This document shows, one piece after another, positions 42,731-51,071 of a stretch of DNA of 64,000 nucleotides. A program made the translations under genes and the position numbers. Source of the DNA: Myxococcales bacterium (GTDB taxonomy: Bacteria; Myxococcota_A; Polyangia; Nannocystales; Nannocystaceae); contig JACKDU010000001.1 of assembly GCA_020633335.1 (NCBI GenBank), positions 1 to 64,000 on the forward strand, written 5' to 3'. Position 1 is the first letter of the stretch. Each line of letters opens with the position of its first letter. The notes beneath the pieces are model-generated. The model saw only the letters and a program-made list of their open reading frames with translations. It was not told where the DNA came from and ran no database searches.

Positions 42731-44869
42731 ATGAAGAGCGCGATCGGAACCTTCGGCCAGGTGCTTGCGAGCGCGACGCTCCTCACCCTCGGCGCCTGCG
42801 CGGGCGGCGGTGAGGACGGCGACGCGAGCGCGAGCGCGAGCGCGACCCAGGGGAGCGACACCGAGGCGAGCGGCACCGACACCGGCGCCTCCTCCTTCGG
42901 CGAGACCGAGATGGGCGACGACGGCGGCGAGCCGCCGCCGCCGAACGCCGACGTCGACGAGCTCTGCGACGCCGGCGACGAGGCCTGGGTGAAGCGGGCG
43001 ATCCCGATGATCGCGGGCCGCAAGCCCGAGGGGATCCGCGAGGTCCGCCTCCTGGTCTCGATGATCGAGCAGATCGACGCGGCCGGCGGCGACGGCCGCG
43101 AGGAGGTCGCCCGCGGCCTCGCCGACGGCGATCGCTACATCGAGCGCTGGTACGACTTCTTCTTCGAGCAGCTCCGGATCAACCGGATCGAGGTCAAGGC
43201 GAACTACGGGTGCTACGGGACCCGGACCAGCGCGGCGCAGAGCGGCGACCTCGCGGCCTTCATCCGCGACAACGACGCGGCCGGCACCAGCTTCGGCGCG
43301 AGCTTCTCGCTCCGCGACGTGATCGAGAGCTCGCTCCGCCTCGACGACATCACCCCGGCCTACCGCGCCGACCTCTTCGCGCGGATGGCGAGGCCGCTGA
43401 CCGGCGCGAATGTCAGCCAGATGGAGCTCGAGATCGTCCGCCGCGCGAACTACGGGGAGATCTTCGAGACCGCCTACCTCGGGCGGCGGATCGGCTGCCT
43501 CGAGTGCCACAACTCCGAGGACTCGGTCACCTACAACCCCGACCCCGCGCTCAACCACCACTGGGCGATCCCCGGCAGCTTCGAGCGGGCGGTCTACGGC
43601 GACCCCAAGGGGCGGCCCGAGGCCGAGCTCTTCGCCGCCTTCCGCTGGGGCGGCTTCGTCACCGACAACGGCCCGCGCCCCTGGGGGATGAGCGGCGCCT
43701 GCGGCGGCTTCATCAACGATCACAGCGGCGACCTCCTCGGCGACCCCGGCTACCTCGGGGGCCCGCTCCCCGACGCGCCTCAGCTCTTCGACGTCGATCC
43801 GAAGTACCGTCAGGGGCTCACCTCCCTCGCCGATCAAGGGCTGGTCCTCGGGCCAGAGATGGCCGTCGATCCCGACGACGCGCTCGCCTTCCTCCTCGCC
43901 GCCAACATCGTCAACCACGTCTGGCAGGAGGCGATGGGCTACCCGCTCACCCTCGCCAACTCGTTCCCGCGCAACGCCAAGCAGCGCGAGATCCTCCAGG
44001 AGCTCACCGAGCTCTTCATCGCCGAGCGCTACTCGGTGCGCGAGCTGGTGGTGGCGATCGCCACCCACCCCTACTTCAACCAGGACGCGCCGGACGCCTG
44101 CGGCCTGACCTCGCCCTACCACCTCGACCCGGTCTGGGAGCCCTTCGCGTCGACCGCGAGCGACCCCAACGCCCGCGGCAACAGCGTCGGCGATCGGATC
44201 CAGCGCTACAGCGCCTGGGTGCTGATCGACTCGGCCGCCCAGTCGATGTGGTGGGCGCGGCCGCAGCGGCTCGGCGAGATGGGGGCGCCGGCGGCCTACT
44301 CGTTCCTCCGCGACCAGGGGATCTTCGTCAAGGACGCGCTGCCGGGCTTCAACGGCGTCGACTTCTCGTCGCTCCTCTCGTGGGAGGAGCGGATCGCCGC
44401 CGGCGACGACCCCAAGCTCCAGGGCGCGTGCACCGGCCCGCTCGGGGGCGAGTGCGCGAGCTTCGAGTGGATCGAGCTCATGCTCACCGACGGCGCCGCC
44501 CAGGGGCTGACGATCCGCGACGTCGCCGTGGCGATCAAGGACCGCCTGATCACCGAGCCGGAGATCTACTCCGAGGCGGAGGAGGAGGCGATCGAGGGGA
44601 TCATCGGCGCCAAGCTCGACCTCAAGATCACGGCGGTCAACGCCGGGACCCTCGAGGCCGGCGCCCGCCGCTTCGCCGGCCTCCTCCTCAACACCCCGCA
44701 GTTCATGCTCGCCGGGGTGCCGAGCCGCGATCAGGATCCGGCCGCCGATCCGAAGATCGTCGTCGCCGGGACCGACACCGCGTCGCTCTGCGAGGCGCTC
44801 GCGCCGGCGCTCCTCGCCGGCTGGAGCTGGAGCTGCGACGGGGGCGGCGTCAAGGTCGACAAGAAGTAG
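42731..44869 (+). CDS. Large lipoprotein with one CxxCH site, DUF1549/DUF1553-like
   Basis: The 712-residue lipoprotein (TLGAC, Cys23) has a Ser/Thr/Asp linker to ~70, followed by a helical region (VKRAIPMIAGRKPEGIREVR). One c-type heme site (GRRIGCLECHNSEDS, ~residues 256-260) sits in the N-terminal half. The C-terminal half (NIVNHVWQEAMGYPL, LTELFIAERYSVRELVVAIA, RRFAGLLLNTPQFMLAG) resembles the DUF1553/DUF1585 part of planctomycete-type cytochromes. The protein is therefore the usual partner of the DUF1501 gene just upstream (gap 8 bases). The heme suggests electron transfer or oxygen chemistry in the envelope. The family call rests on my reading of motifs. Confidence 0.8.
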   Translation: MKSAIGTFGQVLASATLLTLGACAGGGEDGDASASASATQGSDTEASGTDTGASSFGETEMGDDGGEPPPPNADVDELCDAGDEAWVKRAIPMIAGRKPEGIREVRLLVSMIEQIDAAGGDGREEVARGLADGDRYIERWYDFFFEQLRINRIEVKANYGCYGTRTSAAQSGDLAAFIRDNDAAGTSFGASFSLRDVIESSLRLDDITPAYRADLFARMARPLTGANVSQMELEIVRRANYGEIFETAYLGRRIGCLECHNSEDSVTYNPDPALNHHWAIPGSFERAVYGDPKGRPEAELFAAFRWGGFVTDNGPRPWGMSGACGGFINDHSGDLLGDPGYLGGPLPDAPQLFDVDPKYRQGLTSLADQGLVLGPEMAVDPDDALAFLLAANIVNHVWQEAMGYPLTLANSFPRNAKQREILQELTELFIAERYSVRELVVAIATHPYFNQDAPDACGLTSPYHLDPVWEPFASTASDPNARGNSVGDRIQRYSAWVLIDSAAQSMWWARPQRLGEMGAPAAYSFLRDQGIFVKDALPGFNGVDFSSLLSWEERIAAGDDPKLQGACTGPLGGECASFEWIELMLTDGAAQGLTIRDVAVAIKDRLITEPEIYSEAEEEAIEGIIGAKLDLKITAVNAGTLEAGARRFAGLLLNTPQFMLAGVPSRDQDPAADPKIVVAGTDTASLCEALAPALLAGWSWSCDGGGVKVDKK

Positions 44870-44938
44870 GCGCCGCGCGCCCGCCGGAGGCCGTCGCCGG
44901 GAAGGCGGCGGCCTTCGTACGCGAGCGCTGCCGGCCGC

Positions 44939-46054
44939 CTAGGGCCCGCACTCGGTCGCGGGCATCGCCGCGATCCAGTCGCTGATGAGCTGGACGCCGG
45001 CGCTGTCGATCACCCGGTTGGGGAGCTCGGGCATCTTGATGTCGGGGTCGAGCGAGTTCATCCGGTAGAGGACGATGCTCTCGTCCGGCGCGCCCGGGAC
45101 GATGTCGTGGGGGCGGCCGCCGGCGCCCGGCCCCGCGGCCGCCGGCACCTTGCAGACCCCGAACTTCGCCGGGTCCTCCTCCCAGCGGAGGAAGACGAGG
45201 CCGCTCTTGCTCGCGCCGCCGCCGTCGCGGTGGCAGTGCGAGCAGTTGGCGTGGAGGTAGGAGCGCGCGCGGTCGTCGAGGTCGCCCGCGGGGTCCATCG
45301 GGTGGGCGAAGCGATCGAGCCCGCCGAGGTCGGGGAGGGGGCCGTCGAAGAGCCCCTGGTCGGCGAGCCAGGTGAGCTGGTTGACCGTCGCCCCGTCGAC
45401 CTCGACGTCGGTGTTGAGCTGGCCGGTGATCGGCCCGAGCACCTGGATCGCGTCGCTGAGCTCGTGGCAGTTGCCGCACTGGTCGGTGTTGGGGACGATG
45501 TACTCCTCGCTCTTCGCCTCGCCGACCTCGTCGATGAACTCGATGTTGATCCGCTTGCCGACCTTGAGGAGCTCGGCCTCGGTCTCCTCGTCGTTCCAGA
45601 CGTAGGTGATCGGCACCCAGGCGCCGGCCTCGCGGATCAGCAGGCGGGTCTCGACGATCCGTGCGCCGGCCGCGGGGTCGCGGCGATCGTGGTCGAAGAA
45701 GAAGGTCTTGACGATGATCGACCCGTCGGGGAACGACCACCCCTCGCGCTCCGCGAAGGTGATCGCCCCGCCCTCCGGGAGGACGATGAAGCGCCCCTTG
45801 CCGGCCTGGTCCGACCAGAGCGGCGACGCGACCGTGTAGGGCACGACCCCGTCCTTGGGCTTCAGGTCCTTCATCGGCCCCTCGAAGAAGTCGTAGTCGC
45901 TGAGGCGCGGGAGGGGGAGCTCGCCGTCGGCGACGCAGCGGGTCGGGCCGGCGCAGGGATCGGCCGTCGGCCCGCAGGCGAGCGGGGCGGCCACGACGAG
46001 GCCAGAGGCGAGGGCGAGGGCGAGGGCGAGGGCGCGGGGCGAGGTGCGGATCAC
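44939..46054 (-). CDS. SO2930-family diheme c-type cytochrome
   Basis: The 371-residue lipoprotein (APLAC, Cys27) matches the SO2930/TIGR03806 type. It has LSDYDFFEGPMKDLKPKDGV near the start, YTVASPLWSDQAGKGRFI, then two heme sites, QCGNCHE (~193) and ANCSHCHRDGGG (~270). It ends with ESIVLYRMNSLDPDIKMPEL. A CxxCH pair and the conserved tail suggest an envelope electron carrier. The gene follows the beta-helix gene by 3 bases; this pairing is established for the two families. The Ala-Leu signal region is encoded opposite five GGG runs. The partner electron donor is unknown. Confidence 0.91.
   Translation of the reverse strand: MIRTSPRALALALALASGLVVAAPLACGPTADPCAGPTRCVADGELPLPRLSDYDFFEGPMKDLKPKDGVVPYTVASPLWSDQAGKGRFIVLPEGGAITFAEREGWSFPDGSIIVKTFFFDHDRRDPAAGARIVETRLLIREAGAWVPITYVWNDEETEAELLKVGKRINIEFIDEVGEAKSEEYIVPNTDQCGNCHELSDAIQVLGPITGQLNTDVEVDGATVNQLTWLADQGLFDGPLPDLGGLDRFAHPMDPAGDLDDRARSYLHANCSHCHRDGGGASKSGLVFLRWEEDPAKFGVCKVPAAAGPGAGGRPHDIVPGAPDESIVLYRMNSLDPDIKMPELPNRVIDSAGVQLISDWIAAMPATECGP
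46012..46039 (+). other. Possible G-quadruplex motif in a signal-peptide region
   Basis: Five G runs (46012-46014, 46018-46020, 46024-46026, 46030-46032, 46036-46039), mostly separated by CGA, lie on the strand opposite the coding strand at the start of the cytochrome gene. The same codon pattern with the same strand asymmetry occurs at 27065-27085. Confidence 0.4.
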
Positions 46055-46057
46055 CGG

Positions 46058-47344
46058 CTACTCCGGGAGGTCGGGGAGGTTGGCGTGGGTGCAGGTGACG
46101 GCATTGATGTCGTCGCTCGGCGATCCCCCGCACATCGCCGCCATGTAGAAGGTCGCGGCGCCGTTGTTCGAGAGGCAGTTGGTCAGGGCGTTGTCGACGT
46201 TCATCAGCGCCGGGTCGGAGCAGCCGTCGTCGACGATGTCTGGCATCGGCGGATCCATGTTGCCGGAGATCGCCAGGATCAGGAGGTCCGGGTTGGTCCC
46301 GTTGCCGTCGAAGGCGTTGTCGTGGATGAAGTTCCCCTGGGCGTAGGGGTCGAAGTCGGGGTCGTCGTAGGGCTCGAAGAGGTTGGTGTTGTAGGAGACG
46401 AGGGCCACCCCGAGGCTCTCGTTGTTGCTGATCATGTTGTCGTGGATCTCGTTGCCGTCCGACGCGAGGATCAGGAGGCCGATCCCGTAGGGGACCTCGG
46501 CGACGATCGTCCCCTTCTCCGCGAAGTTGGCGAGGTTGTTGTTCTCGAGGTTGTTGCCGTAGGCGTTGGTCCGCTTGCCGTCCTTCACCGGCAGGCCCGG
46601 GAGGTTGAAGATCAGGAGGCCGGCGGTGTTGTCGTGGGCGTGGTTGTTGCGGACGGTCGCGTCGGTCGAGTTCTCGATCTCGATGCCGGCGACGTTGCCG
46701 TAGGCCTCGGAGTCCTCGACCAGGATCTTGGTCGACTGGCCGACGTAGACCCCGGCGTCGCGGGCCCCCTTGACCCAGGCGCGCTGGATCGTCACGCCGG
46801 TGCAGCCGACCGGGTAGAGGCCGTAGGCGCCGTTGTCGAGCGACGCGTCGGCCGTCCACTCGACCCCCATGTCGCGGAAGGTGATGTTGAGGACGTCGTT
46901 GGCCCGGATCCCGTCGCCGGCGCTGTCGAGGACCTGGAGGTGCTCGATGATCACGTCGTCGGCGGTGATCAGGACCCCGTTGGCGCCGAGGTCCTGCATG
47001 CTGAAGTCGAGGATCGTCTCGGTCGCGCCCGCGCCCCGGAGGGTGACGCCGGTCTTGGTGATCGTCACCTCGGTGTTGAAGTGGAAGGTGCCGGCCCCGA
47101 GGCAGACGGTCGCGCCCTCGGCCGCGTCGATCAGCGCCCCCTGGACGGCCGTCTGGTCGTCGTCGCTGGGCTCGATGAAGGCGTCGCAGCCCTCGGGGAG
47201 CCCGCCGGTGTCGGTGCCGGCGCTCTCGCTCTCGCCGTCGCTCTCGCTCCCGGTCGCGTCGCCGTTGCCGTTGCAGGCGGCCAGCGCGGCGGCGAGGGTG
47301 ACGCATCCAACAAGTCCATGTGGAAATCGAAGCAGGGCCATCAC
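46058..47344 (-). CDS. Right-handed parallel beta-helix lipoprotein
   Basis: The 428-residue lipoprotein (LAAAC, Cys24) has a pectate-lyase-like beta-helix made of about ten coils: [78 protein letters not shown]. It matches the TIGR03805-type beta-helix family that is found beside the SO2930-type cytochrome, and the cytochrome gene indeed follows 3 bases later. Asn- and Asp-rich loops ([15 protein letters not shown]) probably bind calcium. The C-terminus adds Cys residues that may form disulphides. The substrate is likely a polysaccharide, but no catalytic residues can be named. Confidence 0.9.
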   Translation of the reverse strand: MMALLRFPHGLVGCVTLAAALAACNGNGDATGSESDGESESAGTDTGGLPEGCDAFIEPSDDDQTAVQGALIDAAEGATVCLGAGTFHFNTEVTITKTGVTLRGAGATETILDFSMQDLGANGVLITADDVIIEHLQVLDSAGDGIRANDVLNITFRDMGVEWTADASLDNGAYGLYPVGCTGVTIQRAWVKGARDAGVYVGQSTKILVEDSEAYGNVAGIEIENSTDATVRNNHAHDNTAGLLIFNLPGLPVKDGKRTNAYGNNLENNNLANFAEKGTIVAEVPYGIGLLILASDGNEIHDNMISNNESLGVALVSYNTNLFEPYDDPDFDPYAQGNFIHDNAFDGNGTNPDLLILAISGNMDPPMPDIVDDGCSDPALMNVDNALTNCLSNNGAATFYMAAMCGGSPSDDINAVTCTHANLPDLPE

Positions 47345-47424
47345 GGCCTTGATAACCTACGCGGCGCGCGGCCGGCTACGGCCTCGTGCATCACGCGCGT
47401 CCTTTCAATTCGATTCAATTGCCA

Positions 47425-47443
47425 TGTGTGCAAATTGCACACA
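47425..47443. promoter_or_regulatory. 19-base perfect palindrome upstream of PhoD gene
   Basis: The 9-base arms TGTGTGCAA and TTGCACACA flank a single central A at 47434. It lies 20 bases upstream of the phosphatase start, in an AT-richer stretch that also contains the direct repeat ATTCAATT (spaced by CG). The site has the size and symmetry of a dimeric regulator operator. It resembles TGTG-centred CRP/FNR-type half sites, but the match is not exact enough to name the protein. Confidence 0.6.
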
Positions 47444-47462
47444 CGCCTCACGGAGCCTGAAC

Positions 47463-49622
47463 ATGGAGCGTCGCCACTTCCTCCGAGCTCTCCTCGCCAC
47501 CGCCGGCGCGGCCCTCGGGCCCGCCTGCCGCGAGCCGGACACCTACGTCCCGGTCGAGCCCGGCCCCGAGTACTTCCCCCAGTCGGTCGCCTCCGGAGAT
47601 CCCAGGTCGGAGAGCGTGATCCTCTGGACCCGCGTCGCCGACGCGGACGCTGACGGCGACCTCGAGCTCCTCCTCGAGGTGGCGACCGACGACGCCTTCG
47701 TCGACCTCCTGACGATCGACGGCGGGATGGGCCTCTCGGTGGTCGCGGAGGCCGACTTCGACGGCTGCGTGAAGGTCAAGCTCCGCGGCCTCGAGCCGGC
47801 GACGACCTACTACTACCGCTTCGTCTACGCCCGCGACGGACGCCGCCTCGCCAGCCCCACCGGCCAGACCCGGACCGCGCCGGCGGCCGACGCCGACGTC
47901 CCGGTCCGCTTCGCCTTCGTCTCCTGCCAGGACTACATCGGCCGCTACTACAACGCCTACCGCCGGCTGGCGACCCAGGAGCTCGACTTCTTCGTCCACC
48001 TCGGCGACTACATCTACGAGACCACCGGCGATCCGGGCTTCCAGAGCGGCGGCGAGGCGCGGGGGATCGCCTTCGACGACGCCGCCGGGGCGATCGACTT
48101 CGGCGAGGGCGACTACCAGGCCGCCCGCAGCCTCGACAACTACCGCCAGCTCTACCGGACGATCCGCTCCGATCCCGCGCTCCAGGCGGTCCACGAGCGC
48201 ATGGCGATGCTGGCGATCTGGGACGACCACGAGTTCTCCAACGACTGCTACGGCGCCTCGGGGACCTACTTCAACGACGAGGTCGACGAGACCGACGAGG
48301 ACCGGCGGAAAGCGGCCAACCAGGCGTGGTTCGAGTACATGCCGGTCGACTACATGGAGGAGGACTTCCGCTACGACGCCTCCGCGACCTTCCCCGGCGA
48401 CATCCGGATCTACCGCGACTTCACCTTCGGCCAGCACCTCCACCTCGTGCTCACCGATCTCCGGACCTACCGCGCCGACCACGTGGTCCCCGAGGGCGCC
48501 TTCCCGGGGACGGTGGTCGTCGAGGAGGCGGCGCTGATGGCCCAGCTCGGCGCGCTCCCGGGGTGGGCGGCGCCCTACATCGACGTCGACACCTACGCCG
48601 GCGGGATCTACGGCGACGTGCTGCGGGCGGCCGCGCCGGCGATCGGCTACGACCCGGCGGCGATCACCGGCAAGCTCGACGCCGACTTCATCAACCGCCT
48701 CCTCGCGGAGATCAACCCGACCCTGCCGATGGCCGAGCAGGTCCCGGAGATCTCGGAGGCCGACAAGATGGGGCTGCGGCGCGGGGTGGCGATCGCTACG
48801 ACCGGCAAGCTCGGGCTCCACTCCTCCTTCGGCTCGCGCTACCTCGTCGTCCAGGAGGCCTTCGACGCCTTCGCCCGCGCCCGCTTCGAGGCGAGCGGCG
48901 GCGACTCGGAGCGGACGATGGGGCCCGAGCAGGAGGCGTGGTTCCTCGACACCATGCAGGGCTCGGATCGCACCTGGAAGGTCTGGGGCAACGAGTTCAC
49001 GCTCTCGCCGCTGCGGATCGACCTGAGCACGCTGCCGCTGCCGCCGCCCTTCTCCAACCGCTTCTTCATCGTCGGCGACTCCTGGGACGGCATGCCGGGG
49101 CGCCGTGACGTGATGATCGAGGGGCTCGCCGACGTCGACAACGTCGTCGTGATCACCGGGGACATCCACGCCTTCTTCGCGGGCACGCCGATGTCGCGGA
49201 ACGACCCGGGGGCGAAGGTGATCGAGCTCGTGACCTCGTCGATCACCTCGACGACCTTCCAGCGCGAGCTCGAGCGCACGGCGGCGAGCGAGCCGAGCCT
49301 CGCGGACGTCCCGGGCGTCGATCAGCTCGCCTCGTCGATCCGCGACTTCCTGGTGCTCTCCGACACCAACCCGCACCTCGCCCACGCGGACGTCACCAGC
49401 AACGGCTTCGTCGCGGTCGAGCTCGACGGCGCGACCTTCACCGCGACCTACCACTCGATCCCGGACTCCGAGGTGACGACCGACTACGCGGGGATGGAGG
49501 CGGCGCTCGACGGCCTCTTCTCGACCACGCGCTTCCGGGTCAACGCCGGCGAGCGCGAGCTCTATCAGGAGCAGGGCGGCGCCTGGAAGCGCTGGGACAC
49601 GGCGACGCGGACCTGGGTCTAG
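47463..49622 (+). CDS. PhoD-like alkaline phosphatase
   Basis: The 719-residue exported enzyme has a Tat-type signal (MERRHFLRALLATAGAALGPAC) with a lipobox-like Cys22. It then has the N-terminal PhoD domain (FPQSVASGDPRSESVILWTRV). The metal centre appears in FAFVSCQDYIG, VHLGDYIYETTGDPG, AIWDDHEFSND and VITGDIHAFFAG, the PhoD set for Ca/Fe. It hydrolyses phosphomonoesters or diesters outside the cell under phosphate limitation. The family is Tat-exported elsewhere, which fits. It may be a lipoprotein because of the Cys. A 19-base palindrome precedes it. A 100-residue insert (AFPGTVVVEEAALMAQL...) lies in the middle. Confidence 0.94.
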   Translation: MERRHFLRALLATAGAALGPACREPDTYVPVEPGPEYFPQSVASGDPRSESVILWTRVADADADGDLELLLEVATDDAFVDLLTIDGGMGLSVVAEADFDGCVKVKLRGLEPATTYYYRFVYARDGRRLASPTGQTRTAPAADADVPVRFAFVSCQDYIGRYYNAYRRLATQELDFFVHLGDYIYETTGDPGFQSGGEARGIAFDDAAGAIDFGEGDYQAARSLDNYRQLYRTIRSDPALQAVHERMAMLAIWDDHEFSNDCYGASGTYFNDEVDETDEDRRKAANQAWFEYMPVDYMEEDFRYDASATFPGDIRIYRDFTFGQHLHLVLTDLRTYRADHVVPEGAFPGTVVVEEAALMAQLGALPGWAAPYIDVDTYAGGIYGDVLRAAAPAIGYDPAAITGKLDADFINRLLAEINPTLPMAEQVPEISEADKMGLRRGVAIATTGKLGLHSSFGSRYLVVQEAFDAFARARFEASGGDSERTMGPEQEAWFLDTMQGSDRTWKVWGNEFTLSPLRIDLSTLPLPPPFSNRFFIVGDSWDGMPGRRDVMIEGLADVDNVVVITGDIHAFFAGTPMSRNDPGAKVIELVTSSITSTTFQRELERTAASEPSLADVPGVDQLASSIRDFLVLSDTNPHLAHADVTSNGFVAVELDGATFTATYHSIPDSEVTTDYAGMEAALDGLFSTTRFRVNAGERELYQEQGGAWKRWDTATRTWV

Positions 49623-49691
49623 CGGGTCGCGGATCTGCCCTGCGCGGCCCCGGGTGCGTCAGGTGCTCGGGGTCGCGGGGAGGAGTTCGGC

Positions 49692-49728
49692 AAAAAAAGG
49701 CGGGCACATCTGCGTAACGGATGTGCCC
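49692..49728 (-). terminator. Rho-independent terminator of tRNA-Val
   Basis: On the minus strand a perfect 9-bp stem (GGGCACATC/GATGTGCCC, 9-base loop) is followed, after GCC, by seven T. It begins directly after the tRNA-Val discriminator base, so transcription stops immediately after the tRNA. Confidence 0.93.
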
Positions 49729-49802
49729 TACAGAGTACCGGATTCGAACCGGCGACCCCCACCGCGTCAAGGTGGTGCTCTACCAGGCTGAGCTACCTCT
49801 GC
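49729..49802 (-). tRNA. tRNA-Val (anticodon GAC)
   Basis: The 74-base cloverleaf has a D-arm GCTC-AGCCTGGTA-GAGC and the anticodon stem CCACC/GGTGG enclosing TTGACGC, giving anticodon GAC. The T-arm is GCCGG-TTCGAAT-CCGGT. The acceptor stem GCAGAGG/ACTCTGT has a G-A mismatch at its inner pair and a wobble at its outer pair, slightly unusual. The discriminator base is A, and CCA is not encoded. A strong terminator follows. Confidence 0.88.
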
Positions 49803-50108
49803 TGGGCCCTCTGCCACGGGCGACGGGGGAGACGTGGAAGCCGGGTGACCACGACGTCCTACCCTTGGACGACCGAGCTACGATCGGGTCGGATTCGAAC
49901 CGACATTTCCGTGCGGCTTCCGGAGAAGGTCCCGGCGCATGCGGGGCTGGCCCATTGGATGAGACTACGGGTGTCAGTCTTGGGTCACGTCGCCTCCAGC
50001 GCGGAGGGTGGACCGTGGATAGAATCTGAGCCTGACGATCACGCACAGCCTGTACCCGTAGGAGCCAGCACCCTAGCAGCCGGCGGCGCAGGGCGCTAGC
50101 GGGGGCGG
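49803..50108. other. 306-base region with a tRNA-like T-arm, no complete gene
   Basis: Between tRNA-Val and the next protein gene the minus strand holds a perfect T-arm at 49888-49904 (GTCGG-TTCGAAT-CCGAC) and, ~25 bases downstream of it, a D-arm-like GTCC-AAGGGTA-GGAC. I could not complete a cloverleaf around either: the acceptor ends do not pair and no 7-base anticodon loop with proper stems exists. They may be remnants of one or two tRNA genes in a former tRNA-Val cluster. No protein gene is seen. The promoter of tRNA-Val may lie in the same region. Confidence 0.4.
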
Positions 50109-50894
50109 CTACGCGAGGGCGGCGAGGAGGAAGTCGGCGAGCGTCTTCGCCATCTTCCGCGAGCTGTCGACCTCGACCGTGTTCGCCCGCGAGCGCGCCT
50201 GCTTGACCGCGCCGAGGAGGCGATCGAGCTGCTCGAGGAGGGCGGCCTTCTTGCCGACCGAGAGCATGCCGGTCCACTCGTAGGAGCGGATCTCGCCGAC
50301 CGGCTCGTCGACCTCGACGATGTCGACCTGGGCCGGGTGCTCCTTGGTCGCCTCGACCATGACGTTGTACTTGCGGGCCCGCTGCTTGCGGATCGTCGTC
50401 ACCGGCTCGGCCCGGAGGACGTGCTTCTTGTCGGCGGACGCGTCGGGGCTCCAGAGGCGGACGGGATCGTAGGTCGGCGCCTCCTTGAAGACGGCGCTCA
50501 GCTCCTTGAGCCGGCGCTCGAGCTGCAGGAGGAAGGTCGCCGGGACGTCGGCGACCAGGACCTCGCCGTCGACGATGATGTCGGCGCGCGCGCGGGTGTT
50601 CGCCTCGTCGAGCTGGAGGCCGAGGTCGATCGCCTTGCCGACCTCGCGGAGGATCGCGGTGAGCTCGTCGGGGACGGTCTTCGCCAGGCGCGTCTCGGCC
50701 TCCAGCCGCTCGCCGCCGCTCTCGCCGCTGCTCTCATCGACCGAGAAGGGGCGGAAGGTCCGGCGGATCCCGGTGTAGTGCGACTGCTTGGTGCGGAAGG
50801 AGTCGATGAGCTGGGCCCGGGCGCGCTCGGCGTTCGCCTTGACCTCCTGCTCGACCGCGAGGATCTCGTGCAATAGTGGTTGCTTGGTGCCCAT
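50109..50894 (-). CDS. Conserved-looking hypothetical protein, 261 residues
   Basis: The protein is soluble, highly charged and without signal peptide. Long helices at the start (LLHEILAVEQEVKANAERARAQLIDSF) are followed by a conserved-looking region, ALHEIxAVE-like, then KHVLRAEPVTTIRKQRARKYNVMVEATKEHPAQVDIVE and a C-terminal helix pair (VGKKAALLEQLDRLLGAVKQARSRANTVEVD). I cannot name the family with certainty. It resembles uncharacterised bacterial proteins of about the same length seen in many phyla, so a housekeeping or nucleotide-related role is possible but unproven. It is monocistronic. Confidence 0.75.
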   Translation of the reverse strand: MGTKQPLLHEILAVEQEVKANAERARAQLIDSFRTKQSHYTGIRRTFRPFSVDESSGESGGERLEAETRLAKTVPDELTAILREVGKAIDLGLQLDEANTRARADIIVDGEVLVADVPATFLLQLERRLKELSAVFKEAPTYDPVRLWSPDASADKKHVLRAEPVTTIRKQRARKYNVMVEATKEHPAQVDIVEVDEPVGEIRSYEWTGMLSVGKKAALLEQLDRLLGAVKQARSRANTVEVDSSRKMAKTLADFLLAALA

Positions 50895-51071
50895 GCTCAG
50901 CCTCTCGTCGTCGTTTGCGCGGGGATGGTCGCATGGCAGTTGCGGTGAGACCAGGTCCGGAGGCGCGCGTTCGCGGTGCGCCTCCGCCGAAAAGAGCGAC
51001 GCCGCGGCGCGTAGGCGCGCCGCGGCGTCGGGCTCGCTCGCAGGCGAGCGCGGCCCCGTTCGGGGCCCTGG

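Noticed and set aside
49803..49910. One or two additional tRNA genes
   Set aside because: Only a T-arm and a D-arm-like hairpin are convincing; no acceptor pairing or standard anticodon loop could be built.
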